From: REDI01 sp038123735
GTDB lineage: Bacteria; Myxococcota_A; UBA796; GCA-2862545
Reading direction: 5' to 3'
Assembly: GCA_038123735.1 (NCBI GenBank)
Contig: JAYPAP010000002.1
Location: forward strand, 62,001-126,000
Length of the DNA stretch: 64,000 nucleotides
Under the pieces are notes generated by a model, which saw nothing but the letters and a program-made list of their open reading frames with translations, ran no database searches and was not told the origin of the DNA. Of the stretch, positions 7,236 through 16,111 are shown in pieces. Both the position numbers and the translations under genes were made by a program. Numbering within the stretch: the first letter of the stretch is position 1; each line of letters starts with the position of its first letter.

Positions 7236-8732
7236 ATGGCCCTGCCCATCTCGTCTTCGAAACCTGCCCCGGATATCGCGGTAAGCGGCTGGGGAGCGAT
7301 CACCGTGCGCGTCGCCTGGACGTTGGCCGCCCTCCGTGTCCGGATCCGACCCGAAGTACTGCAGGACACACGGGAACATGTCATTCTATGCTTACCCCCC
7401 AGTACTTCGCTTACTCGTGCCGAAGACCTCGCCACGAAATTTACGATCGAACTCATGGCCAGGGCGCAGCGGCGCCAGATCTCCAATCACTGGACAGCGG
7501 ACTACACCATGCCCCTGTCGCATCGATGGCGGCGTGCCCTCGACGAAGGACTGCGCCCCCTGGCCCAAGCGGTCCTTCGCCACCACTATAATTACGGTCG
7601 ACCCTTGGATATGCTTACCAGTAAGCTAGAGGTTGACCGGATCACGCTCGAACAGGTCCGGGGCGGCATTCGGGAGTCCGTTCGCCGCGTCGCCCTTGAA
7701 GACGGTTTACCGCTCGACACCTGGGCCCCTGACCGCCTCGACAAGTTGATTGCACGCATCGCCGCGCACTCTATCCACCGGTGCCCCCCACTTCACGAGG
7801 TCGCCGAGGGATGTCATGCCGAGCTGGCAGCCAGGTGCCCTCGCCTGGATCGCACCCAGCGCCTCGTGCGCTCAGGGGTCCTCACCTCCGATGACTTGGT
7901 AGCCCCGTCCTGGGGCGCCCGCCCGAGGCATGTCCAGCGCATTGTCGGGGTCCAGCTCCACCCCGATGCGCGCCAACACCTCAAGGCGCTTACAAGTGAA
8001 ATGCCGCTATCAAAGCACTGTGTGGATGGCGACTTGCTGGTGCTGGACGGAGAGGACCTGGAGGAAGCGGGTCAGGCCCTCGCGGTCGCCGCAGAGGTTG
8101 GCCGACCCGAGGCCAAGAGCATGCGCGGCGTCGTCATCGAGGGACCGGGCCGGTGGTCCAAGTTGGGCTTACTCGGTCCCCTTGTCGAGCAAGTCTCCGA
8201 GGAGGTTGGGCGAACACCATGGGGTGCCGTCCAGGGACTCGGTGAGCTGCCGAAGGTACTTCCACCGCCGCCGAGCGCACTGCCGGTCTGGATCGCGTCC
8301 ATCGGACTCAGCGCGGTCGCACTTCTCGCGGGCCTCGCTGTCATGCAGCCCGCTCCCGCCCCCACCGAGTCGGAATTCGAGGTGGAGTTTACGCCCGGCC
8401 GCGGCGGTGTCTGGGCCGCGTTTGATGCTGCCGAAGAGGCCTACGTGTTCGCCATCCGCAGCCACGGCGATGAGCTTCAGATCATCCTTTCGGGGCAAGA
8501 GCTTTCCGAAAAAGCCAACTTTGCGGTGGGTGATGGCGGTTATCGCTTGCACGCCGTCGGCGAGAGCCTCCTCATCGGAGCTGCCGCCACCCCACTGGAT
8601 GATCTCGGCCCACTGATCCACGCCGCCAAGCAAAGCGAAGCCCCCCTGGAGCACCTGGAGCGCCAGCTCCTCGCCCAGGTCTCCCGGGACAGCATGTCCG
8701 TCGGCCGCCGCAATGATGGCTCGAATCCTTGA
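7236..8732 (+). CDS. single-pass membrane protein with a sigma-like N-terminal region
   Basis: A 498-residue protein I cannot assign. Residues 55-165 are helical and end in a segment (DMLTSKLEVDRITLEQVRGG then IRESVRRV) reminiscent of region 4 of ECF-type sigma factors or another helix-turn-helix. Residues 200-320 have no recognised domain. One membrane helix lies at about 348-370 (LPVWIASIGLSAVALLAGLA). The remaining 125 residues would be periplasmic and contain a beta-rich segment beginning EVEFTPGRGGVWAAFDAAEE. The overall layout, DNA-binding-like cytoplasmic part, one TM and a small periplasmic domain, resembles membrane-bound regulators or anti-sigma proteins. The ATG at 7236 has no clear ribosome binding site. 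TATACT at 7180-7185 could be a -10 element. Confidence 0.72.
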   Translation: MALPISSSKPAPDIAVSGWGAITVRVAWTLAALRVRIRPEVLQDTREHVILCLPPSTSLTRAEDLATKFTIELMARAQRRQISNHWTADYTMPLSHRWRRALDEGLRPLAQAVLRHHYNYGRPLDMLTSKLEVDRITLEQVRGGIRESVRRVALEDGLPLDTWAPDRLDKLIARIAAHSIHRCPPLHEVAEGCHAELAARCPRLDRTQRLVRSGVLTSDDLVAPSWGARPRHVQRIVGVQLHPDARQHLKALTSEMPLSKHCVDGDLLVLDGEDLEEAGQALAVAAEVGRPEAKSMRGVVIEGPGRWSKLGLLGPLVEQVSEEVGRTPWGAVQGLGELPKVLPPPPSALPVWIASIGLSAVALLAGLAVMQPAPAPTESEFEVEFTPGRGGVWAAFDAAEEAYVFAIRSHGDELQIILSGQELSEKANFAVGDGGYRLHAVGESLLIGAAATPLDDLGPLIHAAKQSEAPLEHLERQLLAQVSRDSMSVGRRNDGSNP

Positions 8733-8780
8733 CAGTCCCAGTACCTGTCCATTAACTGGCATCCCCGCCGGAGTACGCTG

Positions 8781-9608
8781 ATGAACCTCGAACACGAATC
8801 CCATCGATTCTTCGACTTGCATCTGCATTCCAACCGCTCAGATGGCGTCCATTCCCCACGCGACGTGCTGCAGCATGCGATTCGTGGCGGGCTCGACGTG
8901 ATCGCATTGACTGATCACGACCTCACCTTGCCCTTTAACCATGGAACACACGTCGTTGACGGCCAATCCATCTACGTGATCGCCGCAGCGGAGATGAGTG
9001 GGACCCATCACGGCCGCGAGTTTCACCTGCTCGTCTACTTTCCCGGCGAGGTTCCAGCCGGGTTCGCACGCTTCTGCTCCGACCAAGTGAAGATGAGGGC
9101 GAACCGCTACAACGAGGCTGTGAACCGACTCGATCTCCCCGGACTTGAGCCTGCTCCAGCTGCCGCTGTAGAAGGTCGACTCTCCCTCACGCGCCTCCAC
9201 CTCGCGCAAGCGATCGTGGCCTCGGGACACGCGACCAGCATCGACGAGGCCTTCGCTAAGTACGCCCGATACCCCAACGTTCCCAACTTTGACCTCCCAT
9301 TCACCCAGTGCATCGAAGTCGCCCGAGAGTATGGCGGCCTGACCAGCTGGGCGCATCCTCCTCGCCAGGCGGTCATTGAGTTCCTCCCTGCATTTGTCGC
9401 AGCTGGACTGCAAGGTCTAGAGGGTATCCGACCCGGCCTCCAACGAACCGACCGCACCTTCTATAAGAAACAAGCTCGGAAATATGGTCTCTATTTGACC
9501 GGCGGCTCTGATTGGCACGGATGGCATCAGAGTGCCCCCGTGGGCCTATTCCGGCTCACACGCTCCGATCTGTCGGATTTTCTGGCCGCACTGAACACCG
9601 CTGCTTGA
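8781..9608 (+). CDS. PHP-domain metal-dependent phosphoesterase
   Basis: Cytoplasmic PHP-family hydrolase of 275 residues. Metal-binding motifs are clear: DLHLHSNRSDG near the N-terminus, ALTDHDLTLP near residue 45, the AAEMSG segment around residue 73, SWAHPP near residue 190 and the final GGSDWHGWH near residue 243. Characterised relatives remove phosphate from nucleoside 3',5'-bisphosphates or short oligonucleotides (RNase AM/YciV-like), so nucleotide or RNA turnover is likely but the substrate is not proven. The ATG at 8781 has GGAG about ten bases upstream. It lies 48 bases after the one-TM protein gene and 66 bases before the SCP2 gene on the same strand. Confidence 0.9.
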   Translation: MNLEHESHRFFDLHLHSNRSDGVHSPRDVLQHAIRGGLDVIALTDHDLTLPFNHGTHVVDGQSIYVIAAAEMSGTHHGREFHLLVYFPGEVPAGFARFCSDQVKMRANRYNEAVNRLDLPGLEPAPAAAVEGRLSLTRLHLAQAIVASGHATSIDEAFAKYARYPNVPNFDLPFTQCIEVAREYGGLTSWAHPPRQAVIEFLPAFVAAGLQGLEGIRPGLQRTDRTFYKKQARKYGLYLTGGSDWHGWHQSAPVGLFRLTRSDLSDFLAALNTAA

Positions 9609-9674
9609 CCGAGGGCCACCTGGCAACTAAACCGGCTCCCTGGCTCTTTCGCCACATCCAAGGGAGGTCTCCTC

Positions 9675-9992
9675 ATGTCTAACGTCGCTAGCTTCTTCAA
9701 CGACTCGCTTCCAGCCAAGCTCACCGAGCACCCCGACCTGGCAGACGAGATCAATGCGATCTATCAATTCGACATCGAAGGCGCTGGCACCTGGACTGTG
9801 GACCTCACCGCGGCGCCCGGTAGCGTCTCCGAGGGCGCGCATGATGACCCTGGTTGCGTCGTTACCTGTGCCGATGAAGACTTTTCGTCCCTGCTGGAAA
9901 ACCCAGCCACCGGCATGATGCTGTTCACCATGGGCAAGCTCAAGGTGAGCAACGTCGGTCTGGCGCTGTCCCTGCAGAAGATCCTCGGCTGA
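9675..9992 (+). CDS. SCP2 sterol-binding domain protein
   Basis: Small soluble protein of 105 residues made of one SCP2-like lipid-binding domain. The hallmarks are the strand pattern around GTWTVDLTAAPGSV, CVVTCADEDFSSLLENPATG, and the C-terminal LFTMGKLKVSNVGLALSLQK, where the GKLKV/GD loop and amphipathic helix of SCP2 lie. Family members bind and carry sterols, fatty acids or acyl-CoA. The ATG follows GGGAGG with good spacing. It is convergent with the PHP lipoprotein gene, only nine bases between stops. Confidence 0.88.
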   Translation: MSNVASFFNDSLPAKLTEHPDLADEINAIYQFDIEGAGTWTVDLTAAPGSVSEGAHDDPGCVVTCADEDFSSLLENPATGMMLFTMGKLKVSNVGLALSLQKILG

Positions 9993-10001
9993 TTTCCTCG
10001 A

Positions 10002-13000
10002 TCAGCCTTCCTCGGGCTCCTCGGGTTCAACCATCCACTCGGGGACCCCGGGGGCATCGAAACCATCTCCATTCCGGTCCAGCCAGATCGGGTTGGTCAC
10101 TGCATACGGCGTGACGTCAAACGTCTCTGGCAATGGCACTGCTGGGTCGAGGAATGATCCCACGGCCGGCACCCCCGCCAATGCTGACGTCACCACGACC
10201 TGAAGGTCGATGATCGGCCGCTCAACGGGTGTGAACACGGGCTCAAGCGATTCATTCCCCACGGCGATCGCCACATACCACGCATCGGCGGATGGCGTAA
10301 TGTCGTGCGTACCCGTGAAGCGGTCTGGCGCGTCCCCATCCACGAGCCATGAATGGATGAGGGTGCCATTCTCGTAGAGCTCCACCCGATCCACATCCAT
10401 CCAGGATGGGGCTTGGACGGAGACTTCCACCGGCAAAACCGCATCCGATGAGACCAGCTCATCGCCGATGGTCGCCCCGCCGACCGAGAGCTGCACAAAT
10501 GGGCCATAGCTCGCGACTACCCTATGCTTCTTTACGGCATCCGCGACTTCCTGGTCGTCCAAAAACTGCGGGTCATCGGCCCCGACCATCACGTAGTTTC
10601 GCGGACATCCCGCCTCTGTGGTGGTCATGCTGTGCGTATCGGAGTTCGCCAGCGCCGTGAACCGATATCCTAGGTTTAACATTGTAAACCAATCATCTAC
10701 CTGGCCTTCATGGCCCCAACCGAGCGTGTAGGTTCCGTCGGTAAGCGCCTGCTGTTCCTCGGGGGTGCGCTCCAGAATATCGGCAAACGTGACCTCTTTC
10801 GACGGATCACCCGTGGCCAAAAACTCAGCGTGCTTCTCTATCTCCGGAGCCGTTGGCGTACGGATCCGCATCAGCACCTTCTCGGACATGATCTCCATCG
10901 CATCGAAATCGAAGTCCATATTTTCGGTACGAAGCAAGGAGTTCGTGAACGCGAGTGTAGGGGTGCGAACCGAAGGCTCTCCCACGGCGCCACCAAACCC
11001 AGGCTGGCCCTTATAGGGATTCATCCCATATTGGTCAAAGTACCCCTGTAGTCCTGACCGGGGATGCGCCACAAATACCAACGGGTCGTAGCCCCCCGCA
11101 GCCCCCTGGGAGCGCAGGCTCGAGACAATCTCGATCGGCGTGAGCCCCGTCCAGTCCATGGCCCCGCCGCTCTCCTCCAAAAAGTCGCCTTGCAGGGGAA
11201 ATCCGAGGAAGTGTCCGATCTCAACGGTGGTCGTCTCAACCCCCACGGCTGTCTGCACAAAGCGCTGCATCCCAAGCGCCTCAACTGTGGGTGCAAAGTC
11301 GGTAATCACGTCGTGGTCGGTGCTGCTGAAGAACTCGACGCCCTCGCAGACCATCGATCTCACGCGATCGACCAAGACGACACCGACATCATGACTGGGA
11401 TCTGCGTGCACATGAAAGTCCGCCGAAATCCACCCTTCGGTGTCGATACTCCTCTCGAGAACGAAGTCGAAGTGGTGCGAGCGGCCGCGGTCGATGAGGA
11501 ATGGTCCTGCAGTGTCCAGCTCGTACTCCAACCCCCGACTCGCAACGGCGGTGTACTCCCCATCGGGCAACTGGACCTCTCCCTCGCCATACATGGGAAA
11601 TACGACGGACTCCGGGGAACCGGCAATGAAGCCATCACCGAGCTCCGGGCGACGACCAGATGTCCCATCCTCACGGTAAAACGTGACTTTACCAGGCATA
11701 GGTTCCCCGGTTTCATCCACGATAGTGAAGGTGAACAGGCCACCTCGCTCGGCGGTCAACACCACCGACTGCTCCGAATCCGCCTCGACCGTCACGGTGA
11801 CGCGCTCCGTCGGCGGCCTCCCTTCCTGATGCACCAACAATTCCCACGTGCCAACAGGCAAGCGGCCGGCGAAGCTGCCATCATCGACATCATCCTCAAG
11901 CCGAACATCAGTTTCCCACTGATTAAATGGGTACTCCGCCCCGGGCTCAAAGGCAAAGACATGCGCCCCGGAAACGGGGATCCCAGTCGACTCCTCGACG
12001 ACTTGCCCCGTGAGTTGGCCTGACTCCAGTCCACGCGCCTGAATCACCTGGTCGAAGATGCTCCCCGCATCGCCATGACCAACAAAAAAGTACCGTTCAT
12101 ACTCAAATACTGCGCCATCGCGAAAGCGATCATCCGCCTCCGCATCGCCTTGCGCACTGCCACCGACCAGCGTGGTTTGAGAACTCGTGAACAACGGAAC
12201 GAATAGGTCACCGTCCGCTGCCATCATTCCGTAGCTTACTCCTTCACCATTTCCCGCCACCCATGGAAACTGAAAGGGACTGGTGAAGGTATTCAGCCCG
12301 GCCTCGTTGGCCCGAAACACCAAGCCATCCTCGTCGAAGCCCATACCCGGCGCAAATACCGAAACACTGCCTCCGACCAAGAAAAAGTCACCCATGATCA
12401 GCCCATCTTCGACCGCGCGTTCAATGAGTGGGAAGCTCTCCGTATGCGGCTGCACCGGATCTCCGGTTGGGAATTGGCCTCCAAAGTCAGAAGCGTTCGT
12501 CGTTGGGCCCACTCGAACTGCCGTACGCATGGTGATCCACGGTACGCCCGGCTCCACAATGTAGTCGGTGACCATCCGCATGTCCGGAACATCCGTGAGA
12601 GCCCAAAGTGCAGAAAGCAGGCTCAGAAATGGTTCTCCCTTGCCTTCGACTCGTACGACAGCCGGTCCACCATCGGAGCCATCCGAGACGATGCGGACAT
12701 CATTCTCCGTAGTCGGCGCGGGGACATTGAGGCTCGTGGTTGCGAAGAGCTCGGCGAATTGGTCACGCCCCCGCCCCTGCCCAAACCGTGGATCAGACCT
12801 CTGAAGGTCTGCATCCGCGAGGGTACCGCCAAACAACGCAGGTCCAAAGCTCGTCCTCGTGGTCCCATCAGCCCGAGTGCTCGCGAGGATAGCAACCCGT
12901 AAATGCTGATTTTCCAGGATGATATCGCCTGGCCGGGCCATGGCTTTGGGGCCACCGACACCCTCATCGAGCCGCTCCATTCGCTTGGCGCGCGCAAACC

Positions 13001-13076
13001 CGGACTCCGAAGAGCCGCAACCCACCAAGGTCAAGCCAGCGGCAAGAATCAGGCACATCAATTCAGAACTACGCAT
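10002..13076 (-). CDS. large lipoprotein with CehA/McbA-type PHP metallohydrolase domain
   Basis: A 1024-residue predicted lipoprotein: signal MRSSELMCLILAAGLTLVGC with a clear lipobox. Residues 30-340 form a beta-rich region of unknown role. A carboxypeptidase-regulatory-like beta-sandwich begins near residue 355 (GQVVEESTGIPVSGAHVFAF). A PHP domain follows from about 550, with metal ligands in SADFHVHADPSHD, FFSSTDHDVITDF and a late NSDTHS. The C-terminal 150 residues include another beta-sandwich. The PHP part resembles CehA/McbA-type hydrolases (phosphoesterase or carbamate hydrolase activities are known). It would act in the periplasm or on the cell surface. GAGAGG lies six bases before the ATG. 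It is divergent from the porin gene. Confidence 0.9.
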   Translation of the reverse strand: MRSSELMCLILAAGLTLVGCGSSESGFARAKRMERLDEGVGGPKAMARPGDIILENQHLRVAILASTRADGTTRTSFGPALFGGTLADADLQRSDPRFGQGRGRDQFAELFATTSLNVPAPTTENDVRIVSDGSDGGPAVVRVEGKGEPFLSLLSALWALTDVPDMRMVTDYIVEPGVPWITMRTAVRVGPTTNASDFGGQFPTGDPVQPHTESFPLIERAVEDGLIMGDFFLVGGSVSVFAPGMGFDEDGLVFRANEAGLNTFTSPFQFPWVAGNGEGVSYGMMAADGDLFVPLFTSSQTTLVGGSAQGDAEADDRFRDGAVFEYERYFFVGHGDAGSIFDQVIQARGLESGQLTGQVVEESTGIPVSGAHVFAFEPGAEYPFNQWETDVRLEDDVDDGSFAGRLPVGTWELLVHQEGRPPTERVTVTVEADSEQSVVLTAERGGLFTFTIVDETGEPMPGKVTFYREDGTSGRRPELGDGFIAGSPESVVFPMYGEGEVQLPDGEYTAVASRGLEYELDTAGPFLIDRGRSHHFDFVLERSIDTEGWISADFHVHADPSHDVGVVLVDRVRSMVCEGVEFFSSTDHDVITDFAPTVEALGMQRFVQTAVGVETTTVEIGHFLGFPLQGDFLEESGGAMDWTGLTPIEIVSSLRSQGAAGGYDPLVFVAHPRSGLQGYFDQYGMNPYKGQPGFGGAVGEPSVRTPTLAFTNSLLRTENMDFDFDAMEIMSEKVLMRIRTPTAPEIEKHAEFLATGDPSKEVTFADILERTPEEQQALTDGTYTLGWGHEGQVDDWFTMLNLGYRFTALANSDTHSMTTTEAGCPRNYVMVGADDPQFLDDQEVADAVKKHRVVASYGPFVQLSVGGATIGDELVSSDAVLPVEVSVQAPSWMDVDRVELYENGTLIHSWLVDGDAPDRFTGTHDITPSADAWYVAIAVGNESLEPVFTPVERPIIDLQVVVTSALAGVPAVGSFLDPAVPLPETFDVTPYAVTNPIWLDRNGDGFDAPGVPEWMVEPEEPEEG

Positions 13077-13173
13077 CCGCTACCTCTCGGGTCCCCAGCC
13101 TACCGCGAAAAGAACAATACGCCAGAGTGGCGTGATGGTCTCATGTGTGTTGGAGTGCTTCCGCGAGGTATTT

Positions 13174-14394
13174 ATGAAGACGTGGCCCCTGCTTTTCTTG
13201 CTAGCCCCAAGCGCAACCGCCTGGGCGGACGACGACGCTACCGTCACTCCGTTGGTGCAACTTCAGCTTTGGGGAACCATCTTCGACATGGATGAGGCGG
13301 ATCAAGCAGACGGCGCTGGGTACGGTGACCCCGAGCACGACCCCGGATTCAGTCTGCGTCGTGCCCGGGTTGGACTCGAAGGCCAGAAGGGCAACCTCGA
13401 CTTCCAGGTCGATTTCGGACTATCCGCCCCCTACGATAGCGTTGCCGCAAACGGCAGACCGAGCCCCACCTTCGCAATCGCCAACGCATTTGGTCGCGGG
13501 AGCTGGCGCACCGGCAGTGGCACCACGCGCGCCTCCTTCGGGGTCGTTCGGGTCCCGTTCACTAGAGAGCGCATCATGTCGAGTCGTGAGCTCACGTTCC
13601 AGGAGCGCGCCGTGGGCACGGCCTGGCTCGGCCCCGCCCAGGACCTGGGTGTGCTGCTCGATCACGAGCGCGATGGCGGGCTGCGATTCCAGCTCGGTGT
13701 GTACAACGGAGGCGGAAATCTGTTGGGTGACGACAACTTCGGAGTCATGGTCGCTGGCCGCGCTGAATATGCGACCGGCGGCGACACCTACGTGACCCAC
13801 GGGGAGTCTACTGGCGTAGACGGCGGCATCGCCATCGCCGGATACTGGAATGATAACGTGGCAAATGATGAGTTCGCTGGTGAGGTGGATGCGCTGCTTC
13901 GGATCAAGCGGTTCACCGTCATGTCTGAGGCCATCGTTCGCCTTCTCCAGCCTGGTGACACCACGATCGCGCTTCCCGACGCGCTCAGTCCGGCCACCCA
14001 GCTTGGCGCCACCCTTCAGCTGTCCTACTGGACTCCGGTCGGCGAGCCTGACGGACCCGCGGACTCCCGAAGTGCTGTGGAGTGGTCAGTCCGCGGCGGC
14101 TTGTTCGACGAGAACGTCGCTCTGAGCAACTATGGTGATGTCCTAATCGTTCATGGCGGGGCGATGTGGCGCAATGTCAGCCCTGGGCTCGATGCCGGTT
14201 TTGCATGGGTCCATCGCGAAGAGATCGGCGGCAATGGCGTTCGGGCGATCCCCAACGATACCTTCCGCCTCATGACACAGCTTCGGTGGCCACAACGCGG
14301 GGTCTCTACCTCGGCGAGAGCGCCGAGCACCGCTCCAAGCGAGGCGGATAGCTACCCACCCCCTCGGACCACTCAGCCTCCGGCCGGTTCCTGA
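13174..14394 (+). CDS. outer-membrane porin, phosphate-selective porin O/P-like
   Basis: A 406-residue outer-membrane beta-barrel. The signal peptide MKTWPLLFLLAPSATAWA ends before DDDATVT, and the ATG at 13174 has GAGG five bases upstream. The early segment VQLQLWGTIF, the FSLRRARVGLEG motif followed by FQVDFGL, and FGVVRVPFTRERIMSS near residue 130 are typical of the OprO/OprP-like porin family. Alternating amphipathic strands continue to FRLMTQLRW, after which a Pro/Ser-rich tail of about 30 residues replaces the usual terminal aromatic residue, which is odd for a barrel and might be a divergent C-terminus. The last 22 bases overlap the convergent lipoprotein gene. Specificity for phosphate is not shown. 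Confidence 0.8.
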   Translation: MKTWPLLFLLAPSATAWADDDATVTPLVQLQLWGTIFDMDEADQADGAGYGDPEHDPGFSLRRARVGLEGQKGNLDFQVDFGLSAPYDSVAANGRPSPTFAIANAFGRGSWRTGSGTTRASFGVVRVPFTRERIMSSRELTFQERAVGTAWLGPAQDLGVLLDHERDGGLRFQLGVYNGGGNLLGDDNFGVMVAGRAEYATGGDTYVTHGESTGVDGGIAIAGYWNDNVANDEFAGEVDALLRIKRFTVMSEAIVRLLQPGDTTIALPDALSPATQLGATLQLSYWTPVGEPDGPADSRSAVEWSVRGGLFDENVALSNYGDVLIVHGGAMWRNVSPGLDAGFAWVHREEIGGNGVRAIPNDTFRLMTQLRWPQRGVSTSARAPSTAPSEADSYPPPRTTQPPAGS

Positions 14395-16043
14395 ACCAAC
14401 GTCGCGTTGATATTGCTGTGAGCTCCCCCCACATCACGGACCAACGTCGCGCTTTTAATCGACACACCAGCGAACGCCGGGAGGGGAAGCTGAAGGTCCT
14501 CAAGCACGCCGAGCGCGAGCTCTAGCGGCAGCAAGCCCTCGACCTCCTCCGTCACCTCGACCAGGGAGCCCTTCCAGTCTGTCTCGCGAACGGTGAGGCG
14601 CAGGTCCTTCTCTGCGAACGCAATATTGAGCTCGCCTTCCTCAACCGTGAGGATCAGGTCCATATTGCCCCCGACCGCCAAGATGACGTAGTCACCATTC
14701 AGCCCATCGACGGTATCGATGCGAACATACAGCTCGCCCAGCTGAACCCGAAGCTTCCCATCGACCTCGACCACGGTAGGTGGGAGGTCAGCGCGGATGG
14801 TCACCAGACCTGTCCGGGCCCCACCAAGAACATCTAAAATGTAGTTTGGAAGTGACCCATCATCGGTAGAAAGCTGGTAGGTCAACACGTCCGCACGCCA
14901 CGCCTCGAATAGCGCCAGGTTCAAGATATCGTCGTATAGGCCAATGCTGACGTCGCCCTCGGTCGATAGCGCAGGAGTTCCCTTTGGCGCTGCGAGATAC
15001 CCTGGAGCGCCTGTCGCCTTCACTCCGTCAATGCTCAAGTCGAGGTCCGACACCACGGAAAGGCCATCGATATCGAAGGCTCCCGAGGTAATGTTCGCAC
15101 TCGCCGTGAGGTTCTTTCCTAGAATTTCGGTGGTGAAGTCCAGCTCAATGGAGTTGAGCGCATCATCGATGAGTGGTGGGAGGATCTCCACGATGGCGTA
15201 TCGGAGTGCTCCTTCCAACACACCGGTCAACACCGCATCACTCAAGGAGCCCTTCAGCCAGCCCGGGAGGCTCCCCGTATCAAAGTCGATTCCGACCACC
15301 ACGGCCTCAACGTCGGTGAGGTTGGTCTCAAATTCTCCGTTGGTAACCGAGACATCCAACTTACCAGTCACGGTGACGGAGTCGGCCGCCAAGGTGGGCG
15401 ACACCGACGCGAATAGCGAGCCCGACCGCCCCTCCACATCCGCCGTCATCGCGACTCCGGTCAACACCACGGTGACCTCCGCGTATCCTGGCCTCGGGTC
15501 AACCACTAATGAGGTGGATTCTAAGGAGATATCCGTGGGCGTGACGGTGACTTCTGGGTCGCCCTCCAGCTCGTAGATCGGGTCGCCGGTGACGAGCAAT
15601 TCCTCGAGGTTCTCTTCCGTAATCAGCTCCCCGGCAATCCCGAGTACGAGGTTCAAACCCGACTCATTGATCCGAATGGTAGCGGCGTCTTCGACGGGTT
15701 CATTGGGATTATTGGTATCGCCAGCGATGAGACCGTGGTGCGTCTTGTACACCGTCCCCGCTGAGCTCACCCCCGTCGCCTCCACAAGATTCGTTCCGTG
15801 CTTCAACTCAAAGTTGCCGGAAAAGGCCCCATCTTCGTATATCGCGGCCTGGCCATCGACCTGGATGTCCCGCACCGCGTCGTATGTACCCGATACGGCA
15901 ACCGGGCCCACTTCAGTCCACTGTCCAGGGGCAGGCTCCTCAATCACCAATGCACGGGTTGGATCTTCCGGCTCTGCCGGCGCCTCAGGACCTGGACACC
16001 CTGCGACCAGTCCAACAAATGCCATCATCGCTACCAAGCGCAC
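14373..16043 (-). CDS. large beta-rich lipoprotein of unknown function
   Basis: A 556-residue predicted lipoprotein. The GTG at 16043 is the chosen start: GGAGG lies five bases upstream, and it yields the short signal MRLVAMMAFVGLVAGC. The open frame continues 60 codons further upstream into the preceding gene, without coding character. Residues 30-120 look like an immunoglobulin-like beta-sandwich (GPVAVSGTYDAVRDIQVDG is typical of such folds). The rest is a long repetitive beta structure, rich in Val, Thr, Leu and Asp, that resembles lipid-binding or LEA/BPI-like repeats, for example SLPGWLKGSLSDAVLTGVLE. No catalytic motif is seen. It lies 68 bases after the GldG-like gene on the same strand and may belong to its operon. 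Its 3' end overlaps the porin gene by 22 bases. Confidence 0.8.
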   Translation of the reverse strand: MRLVAMMAFVGLVAGCPGPEAPAEPEDPTRALVIEEPAPGQWTEVGPVAVSGTYDAVRDIQVDGQAAIYEDGAFSGNFELKHGTNLVEATGVSSAGTVYKTHHGLIAGDTNNPNEPVEDAATIRINESGLNLVLGIAGELITEENLEELLVTGDPIYELEGDPEVTVTPTDISLESTSLVVDPRPGYAEVTVVLTGVAMTADVEGRSGSLFASVSPTLAADSVTVTGKLDVSVTNGEFETNLTDVEAVVVGIDFDTGSLPGWLKGSLSDAVLTGVLEGALRYAIVEILPPLIDDALNSIELDFTTEILGKNLTASANITSGAFDIDGLSVVSDLDLSIDGVKATGAPGYLAAPKGTPALSTEGDVSIGLYDDILNLALFEAWRADVLTYQLSTDDGSLPNYILDVLGGARTGLVTIRADLPPTVVEVDGKLRVQLGELYVRIDTVDGLNGDYVILAVGGNMDLILTVEEGELNIAFAEKDLRLTVRETDWKGSLVEVTEEVEGLLPLELALGVLEDLQLPLPAFAGVSIKSATLVRDVGGAHSNINATLVQEPAGG

Positions 16044-16111
16044 ACGCACCTCCGACAAATGCAGCTTAGCCGAACCCTCAACGTTCGGCGCGCATGGATA
16101 GGGTCCACCGG

